64,000 nt of DNA from JBAIYU01 sp036763085 (GTDB lineage: Bacteria > Bacillota > Negativicutes > DSM-1736 > Dendrosporobacteraceae). The stretch lies in NCBI RefSeq assembly GCF_036763085.1, contig NZ_JBAIYU010000021.1, positions 1 to 64,000 on the forward strand, given 5' to 3'. Below the pieces are notes generated by a model. It worked only from the letters and a program-made list of their open reading frames with translations, had not been told where the DNA came from and made no database searches. The position numbers were made by a program, and so were the translations under genes. Positions 58,944 through 64,000 of the stretch are shown here, one piece after another; within the stretch, counting starts at the first letter, position 1; each line of letters opens with the position of its first letter.

Positions 58944-60554
58944 TTATTTCCGCAGCAGCCGCATCTTCTGCAGCAAACCAACCAATCTGCCGCCTAACTT
59001 AGGCACTTTTTCGATATCTCGTTCATTAATCCCGCCCATTAATAGCAAGGCAACGCCGTATACTGTACCACCTATTGCAATAGCCGTGAGCGTCGCTATT
59101 GTATTGTGGAAAGTATTAGCCATTATAGTATCATAGCTTAATAGTACAATTCCGCCCATGATGGCAGCTGCACACATAGCCTTGAGTGTATCTTTAAGAT
59201 CAATACTAAAGCCAACATAACGATAAACAAAATAGACATTCAATATCGCTGCAACTCCAAAATCAGCGTTAGTCGCCCATGCCGCTCCTTTTATGCCTAG
59301 GCTGGGAATTGCAGTAAGCACCCAGCTTAAAACTATTTTTACAACCGCTGAAATTGCCATATTGACTAACGGTATAGTTGTATGACCTAACCCTTGCAGC
59401 ACGCCAGTTGTAACCTGACCAATGCCGAGCAATACAATTCCAAGTGATAGAATAGCAATCGAAGTACCTGCATTTGGAGTTCCATACAGCATTTGCGATA
59501 TTGGCGTTGCTAGCAGCCACATACCGACAAAGCTCGGTATAGTAATAAGATTAGCAATTCTCATAGCAGTTACTGTACGCTGATAGATTCGCTGGCGGTT
59601 TCCTAGTGTAAAAGCTTCCGAAACAGCCGGAACTAAACTAGCAGCCAAAGAAGCGGTCAGTATTGTCGGCAAATTGACCAGCGCTACTGCCATTCCAGTA
59701 AGGTATCCAAAAAGTTCGGTAGCCTGTTCTACCGTATAGCCAGCTACCTCTAAACGAGCCGGTACAATTAAAAGATCTATATTAGAAACTAGTGGCAGCA
59801 TTATATTTGCAAGAGAAACTGGCAATGCTAACTTAACGATTCGGGAGATAATACTTACACCGGATTCCTGCTTAACATCTGCCTGCATTTCGGTTTGGTA
59901 CTTAGATACTTTGCGCTGCCGCCAATAATAATATATTAATACAAGCAAGCCAACTGCGGCTCCAGGTCCGGCTCCAAAACTTGCCCCAGCGGCCGCATAT
60001 TCTAACCCTTTAGGCAATAACACAAAAGCTAATACTATCATGGTTACTACTCGGACAAGCTGTTCAAATATTTGTGAAACAGCTGTCGGCGTCATCATCT
60101 GCATTCCCTGAAAATAGCCGCGATAACTTGATAGAATAGTAACGAAAAAAATAGCTGGTGCTAGTGCAGCTATCGCGTAGTAAGCTCGTGCATCACGGAC
60201 ATACTGATTTTCAACAAGCCAACCTGCGCCATAATATAATAAAAAAGTGAATACAAGCCCTGTCACCGCCAAAACACTTAAGGATATTCTAAATACTCGA
60301 TTAGCACCAATATAATCTGAGCGGGCAATTTTCTCGGCTACGATAATCGAAATGGCTACCGGTATACCAGCTGACGATACGCTAAGTGCCAGCAAATAAA
60401 TAGGGTACGCCATCTGATATAAGCCAATACCCTCACCGCCTAGCAGGCGTGATAATAATATACGGTTTGCAGACCCGATTATTTTAACAATAATTCCGGC
60501 TGCAGTTAAGATCAGTGCACCCCTTAAAAATGTATCTTTACTCAATAAAGTCAT
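58944..60554 (-). CDS. Polysaccharide-transport/flippase family membrane protein (SpoVB/YabM type)
   Basis: A lipid-linked precursor flippase of the MOP superfamily. The protein has about 536 residues with 14 predicted helices, beginning SKDTFLRGALILTAAGIIVK and containing RLLGGEGIGLYQMAYPIY. The family includes SpoVB and MurJ-related transporters. Its position between spoVT and mazG matches Bacillus yabM. The ATG at 60552-60554 lies just after GGAGAGG; a TTG 9 bases downstream is an alternative. The gene is 13 bp from mazG, so they are cotranscribed. Confidence 0.9.
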   Translation of the reverse strand: MTLLSKDTFLRGALILTAAGIIVKIIGSANRILLSRLLGGEGIGLYQMAYPIYLLALSVSSAGIPVAISIIVAEKIARSDYIGANRVFRISLSVLAVTGLVFTFLLYYGAGWLVENQYVRDARAYYAIAALAPAIFFVTILSSYRGYFQGMQMMTPTAVSQIFEQLVRVVTMIVLAFVLLPKGLEYAAAGASFGAGPGAAVGLLVLIYYYWRQRKVSKYQTEMQADVKQESGVSIISRIVKLALPVSLANIMLPLVSNIDLLIVPARLEVAGYTVEQATELFGYLTGMAVALVNLPTILTASLAASLVPAVSEAFTLGNRQRIYQRTVTAMRIANLITIPSFVGMWLLATPISQMLYGTPNAGTSIAILSLGIVLLGIGQVTTGVLQGLGHTTIPLVNMAISAVVKIVLSWVLTAIPSLGIKGAAWATNADFGVAAILNVYFVYRYVGFSIDLKDTLKAMCAAAIMGGIVLLSYDTIMANTFHNTIATLTAIAIGGTVYGVALLLMGGINERDIEKVPKLGGRLVGLLQKMRLLRK

Positions 60555-60670
60555 TCCTCTCCACAAAGATGCTACTTATACTATATTTATACTGCTTATT
60601 TATATACATGCTAGTATTATAGCAAAATATGGACTTTGTTAAATAGTAATTATGAAAATAATGATAACGG

Positions 60671-60753
60671 ACTCACGGCTTGTGCCGAGCCTTAGCAAAG
60701 GCATAATTGGATACTTCCTTATGCATGTAAGAAAGTTTATACTTTTTTATCCT
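60671..60753. repeat. Dispersed repeat of about 80 bp, copy 2
   Basis: Starts ACTCACGGCTTGTGCCGAGCC, passes through CTTAGCAAAGGC and ends CCTTATGCATGTAAGAAAG followed by TTTATACTTTTTTATC. Its order and spacing match copy 1 at 16010-16093. It lies between the spoVT terminator and the start of the spoVB-like gene. In this copy GCCTTTGCTAAGGC adds a short stem. Confidence 0.7.
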
Positions 60754-60762
60754 ACAATAGAA

Positions 60763-60787
60763 AAGTAGCGAACGGCGTCCGCTACTT
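60763..60787 (-). terminator. Terminator after spoVT
   Basis: AAGTAGCG-GACGCCGTT-CGCTACTT is followed by TTCTATTG on the minus strand. Confidence 0.82.
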
Positions 60788-60810
60788 ACATAAAACAAAA
60801 GAGGGCAAAA

Positions 60811-61383
60811 TTATTGTGACATCTGTTTTGCTAGAAAACCTGCAGCAGTTTCGGCGAGTTTTACTTCCATATCTCCCATTTGGACGCCAGCTTGTTTAGA
60901 ACAGATAATTACTGCACCGATTGCATCGCCTTCCACAATAATCGGAGCGATTACCTCGGCTGTAAACTTACACGCTTCATCATCTTCGTCATCCGTGTCG
61001 ATTGGGCAAGCTTTTCCATGTTTATACTCACCAGGGTTGTTAATTAGAACAGCTTTGCGGTCTTCCATTACCTTTTCTAAAATCGAGCCTATCGGCTTGT
61101 TCAAGAACTCTTTCTTCGAAGCACCAGCTACAGCGACTACATTGTCCCGATCGGCTATAAGAATGATCTGGCCGATAGCTTCATACAATGAATCGCAGTA
61201 CTCCTTAGCAAAATCACCTAATTCACTTACTGGGGAGTATTTTTTGAGAATGACTTCACCTTCTCGATCCACATAAATTTCCAGTGGGTCACCCTCTCGT
61301 ATTCTAAGTGTCCTGCGTATTTCCTTAGGTATTACCACTCTTCCTAGATCATCAATTCTTCTAACGATTCCTGTCGCTTTCAC
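60811..61383 (-). CDS. spoVT: Stage V sporulation protein T
   Basis: Transcription factor for late forespore (sigma-G) genes. The 190-residue protein has an N-terminal AbrB/SpoVT DNA-binding domain (1-50, TGIVRRIDDLGRVVIPKEIR and EGDPLEIYVDREGEVIL) and a C-terminal GAF-like domain (about 55-190). The GTG start has GGGGGG upstream. It lies between mfd and the spoVB-like gene, as in Bacillus. Confidence 0.97.
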   Translation of the reverse strand: MKATGIVRRIDDLGRVVIPKEIRRTLRIREGDPLEIYVDREGEVILKKYSPVSELGDFAKEYCDSLYEAIGQIILIADRDNVVAVAGASKKEFLNKPIGSILEKVMEDRKAVLINNPGEYKHGKACPIDTDDEDDEACKFTAEVIAPIIVEGDAIGAVIICSKQAGVQMGDMEVKLAETAAGFLAKQMSQ

Positions 61384-61456
61384 CAGTATCCCCCCTTTTC
61401 TACAGTTTTTGACATTTCGCCTCAGTGATAGTATATATCTGGCCTATCATTTTTAT

Positions 61457-64000
61457 TCATATATTGCCATCATTATCATTAGTTGGTGTGACCTCTTGTT
61501 TGATAAGGGTTTTTAGGATTTTGTGTATAATGTCCAGTAAATTATTTTCTGATAATTTATTTAATTTTAAATTTATGATTTCAGGCGGTCCTGGAATCAT
61601 TGCTATACTAGTGCCAAATTCCTGCTTAAGTGCTACTATTCCGTTAATATTGACATCAGGCTTATCACCAAATGTAAACTCTATTCCTTTTGTTTGTTGG
61701 ATAATGGAACGTATCCCTAATCGGCGGGCGATATTTTTAATACGAGCGACTGTTAAAAGATTTAGAACGGTTTGAGGCGGATCACCAAAACGGTCAATTA
61801 ATTCATCTAACAGCTGACTAATATGTTCTTCCTTGCGAATAGCCGCTATTCGCTGATATATTTCAATCTTATGCATCGCATCACTAATATAGTCACCACT
61901 TAAATAAGCTTCAACATTAAATTCTAAAATTGGCTCAACAGGCAGTTCTACTTTTTCGCCTGTCTTTAATTCCTGAACGGCTTCCTCTAGCAACCTGCAG
62001 TACATCTCAAAGCCAACACTAGCAATATGTCCATGCTGCTGAGCACCTAATAAATTACCGGCGCCACGTATTTCAAGATCACGCATGGCTATTTTAAAGC
62101 CAGCACCTAATTCAGCAAACTCCTTTATAGCCTGCAGCCGTTTTTCGGCAACCTCAGTTAATACTTTATCAGCGCGATAAGTGAAATAAGCAAACGCCAT
62201 TCGGTGTGATCGCCCCACACGACCGCGCATCTGATAAAGCTGCGATAACCCAAAATGATCTGCATCATAAATAATAATAGTATTAGCATTTGAAACATCT
62301 AGACCATTTTCAATTATGCTTGTGCAAACAAGTACATCATCATGTCCTTCATAAAAATCAAGCATAACCTGCTCTAAAAGTTCTTCCGGCATTTGTCCGT
62401 GGGCACTTCTAATTTTTGCGTCAGGCAGAATTTCTGACAGCTGCCGCTGTACCTTATCTATAGTCTCTACTCTATTATAAACAAAATACACTTGTCCGCC
62501 GCGTTTTAGTTCCCTCTTGATAGCATCGCGAATTATCTGTTCGTGATATTCAACGACATATGTTTGCACAGGGAATCGGTCTTCTGGAGGTGTTTCGATT
62601 ATACTCATGTCTCGGGCATTTACAAGGGACATATGAAGGGTACGCGGTATTGGTGTAGCACTAAGCGTTAGGACGTCAATATTACTCCGCCATTTTTTAA
62701 GTTTTTCCTTTTGGGCTACGCCAAAACGCTGTTCCTCATCCACTATTAATAAACCTAAATCCTTAAATACCACATCAGAATTTAGGATACGATGCGTGCC
62801 AATTAGTACATCAACCTGACCCGTAGTTACTTTACTTATGGTCGCCTTTTGTTCTTTTGCACTTCTAAAGCGGCTTACAACGTCCACAACCGGGCCAAAT
62901 CCGGCAAATCGGTTCATGAAGGTCTGATAATGCTGCTGTGCTAAAACGGTGGTCGGCACAAGTACTGCCACTTGTTTGCCGCTCATAACTGCTTTAAATG
63001 CAGCTCTTATAGCTACCTCAGTTTTTCCAAATCCTACATCACCGCATAACAGCCTATCCATGGGTCTTGGCCTTTCCATATCAGCTTTAATTTCAGCAAT
63101 AGCTGCCAGTTGGTCAGGCGTCTCTTCATAAGGAAAAGCTTCTTCGAATTCTTTTTGCCAAGGAGTATCAGGATCAAATGCGTAACCAGTATTGACTTGG
63201 CGCTCTGCATATAAACCTAGCAATTCTTTAGCCATGTCAGCAACAGCCGACTTAGCTTTAGTTTTAGCTTTCAGCCATTCGGTGCCGCCCATTTTATGCA
63301 GACGCGGCGCTTCCCATTCAGACCCAATATACTTTTGCAGCAAGTGAACTTGGTCAGTTGGAACGTAAAGTTTATCTTCTCCAGCGTATCTAATATGCAG
63401 GTAGTCTTTATGTATACCACCAACATTTAATGTTTCAACGCCAACATATTTTCCAATACCATGGCTAGCGTGTACAACATAGTCGCCAATGTTAATGTCC
63501 CGAAAATACGTTATTTGCTGGCCCTTTGAAGCTCTAGGCCGAGGCCGTTTTTTCTGACGACCGAATATATCTTTTTCAGTAATAACAGCCAGTTGAGCCT
63601 GAGGAAATTCAAATCCGGCAGATAATGTTCCGGTAGTAACCAAAACTGTTCCCTCGACCAGGGTTTCTATTTTATCACTATAAATTGCTGGTATTCCCTG
63701 TTCTGAAAGATTTTGCTGAAAAGATATTGCTTTATCGTTTGTTGATAAGAAAATTATCGGATAGTATTTTTTTTCAAGCCAAGTGGACAACTCGCTTTCG
63801 ACTAAGTCCATCTGTTTGTGAAATGAAGCAACGCCTTTAGCGACAGCACTAATGATGTCGCTAGGCTCAGTATATGGAATTTTCTGCAGCATAAGTGATA
63901 AATAAACTATATTATAATGTTTTGCTGCAGTCATAATATCAGACCAATTAAATGAACGCTTCTTTAATTCGGGGTTTTCTTTTATTAGTTTGCTTATATG
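61457..64000 (-). CDS. mfd: Transcription-repair coupling factor Mfd (5' part outside the window)
   Basis: ATP-dependent translocase that removes stalled RNA polymerase and recruits UvrA. The reading frame stays open to the right edge, so the N-terminus is missing; about 848 residues of an expected 1100-1200 are present. It has the RNA-polymerase-interaction region (YVVHASHGIGKYVGVE), helicase motifs with Walker A GDVGFGKTEVA and IVDEEQRFGV, motif VI-region QMRGRVGRSHRMAFAY, and the C-terminal TRCF domain. It lies upstream of spoVT, as in Bacillus. Confidence 0.97.
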   Translation of the reverse strand, partial: HISKLIKENPELKKRSFNWSDIMTAAKHYNIVYLSLMLQKIPYTEPSDIISAVAKGVASFHKQMDLVESELSTWLEKKYYPIIFLSTNDKAISFQQNLSEQGIPAIYSDKIETLVEGTVLVTTGTLSAGFEFPQAQLAVITEKDIFGRQKKRPRPRASKGQQITYFRDINIGDYVVHASHGIGKYVGVETLNVGGIHKDYLHIRYAGEDKLYVPTDQVHLLQKYIGSEWEAPRLHKMGGTEWLKAKTKAKSAVADMAKELLGLYAERQVNTGYAFDPDTPWQKEFEEAFPYEETPDQLAAIAEIKADMERPRPMDRLLCGDVGFGKTEVAIRAAFKAVMSGKQVAVLVPTTVLAQQHYQTFMNRFAGFGPVVDVVSRFRSAKEQKATISKVTTGQVDVLIGTHRILNSDVVFKDLGLLIVDEEQRFGVAQKEKLKKWRSNIDVLTLSATPIPRTLHMSLVNARDMSIIETPPEDRFPVQTYVVEYHEQIIRDAIKRELKRGGQVYFVYNRVETIDKVQRQLSEILPDAKIRSAHGQMPEELLEQVMLDFYEGHDDVLVCTSIIENGLDVSNANTIIIYDADHFGLSQLYQMRGRVGRSHRMAFAYFTYRADKVLTEVAEKRLQAIKEFAELGAGFKIAMRDLEIRGAGNLLGAQQHGHIASVGFEMYCRLLEEAVQELKTGEKVELPVEPILEFNVEAYLSGDYISDAMHKIEIYQRIAAIRKEEHISQLLDELIDRFGDPPQTVLNLLTVARIKNIARRLGIRSIIQQTKGIEFTFGDKPDVNINGIVALKQEFGTSIAMIPGPPEIINLKLNKLSENNLLDIIHKILKTLIKQEVTPTNDNDGNI

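Overview
The window reads as chromosomal DNA of an AT-rich, anaerobic, endospore-forming Firmicute. The best guess is a Negativicute of the Sporomusa/Pelosinus type. That guess rests on sporulation genes (spoIIE, spoVT, spoVB-like, yabP, yabQ, a gerA-type operon, a spoIID-like gene), a membrane-bound [NiFe] hydrogenase, fixCX and an extended V1 helix in the 16S rRNA gene. No taxonomic search was possible, so the assignment is an inference.

Backbone. Read on the minus strand from the right edge, the order is mfd, spoVT, spoVB-like, mazG, hup, yabP, yabQ, divIC, an S1-domain gene, spoIIE, tilS, hpt, ftsH, coaX, dusB, greA, lysS, 16S rRNA. This is essentially the Bacillus mfd-to-lysS-rrn neighbourhood. 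Several blocks interrupt it: about 33.1-56.9 kb (germination, a chemoreceptor and a large phosphate-stress island), 24.2-30.2 kb (hydrogenase, fixCX and a degenerate GGDEF protein), 11.7-14.8 kb (a two-component system with an exported repeat protein), and 3.2-6.9 kb (a three-gene HTH/Rossmann cassette plus an unknown gene). Pantothenate (panC, panD), biotin ligase and asparaginase genes fill the rest.

Phosphate island (40.5-56.9 kb). pstS, pstC-pstA and pstB-phoU are in separate transcription units, with a phoR-like kinase and a phoP-like regulator elsewhere in the island. Five promoters carry PhoP-box-like repeats (TTAACA with 11-bp periodicity on the minus strand) placed 20-21 bp upstream of a recognisable -10. 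They precede pstS, pstC, pstB, an EAL-CBS-GGDEF cyclic-di-GMP protein, and a two-gene operon of an MGDG-type glycosyltransferase and a zinc-dependent phospholipase C. The last operon suggests phosphate-starvation membrane remodelling: phospholipid to diacylglycerol to glycolipid. A PhnD-like lipoprotein/histidine kinase/NarL-type regulator operon lies in the same island.

Other points. The hydrogenase small subunit has a non-canonical proximal-cluster motif (Asn in place of the second Cys). The cassette at 3.2-5.8 kb resembles an acyl-ACP-reductase-like protein plus a 'quinate 5-dehydrogenase'-type protein and an HTH regulator. Its own promoter region contains a perfect 24-bp palindrome. Intergenic regions hold several foldback elements and one dispersed repeat of about 80 bp. 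Two small genes (22 and 59 codons) are reported that simple length cut-offs would miss. No CRISPR array, tRNA gene, intact insertion sequence or prophage was seen.
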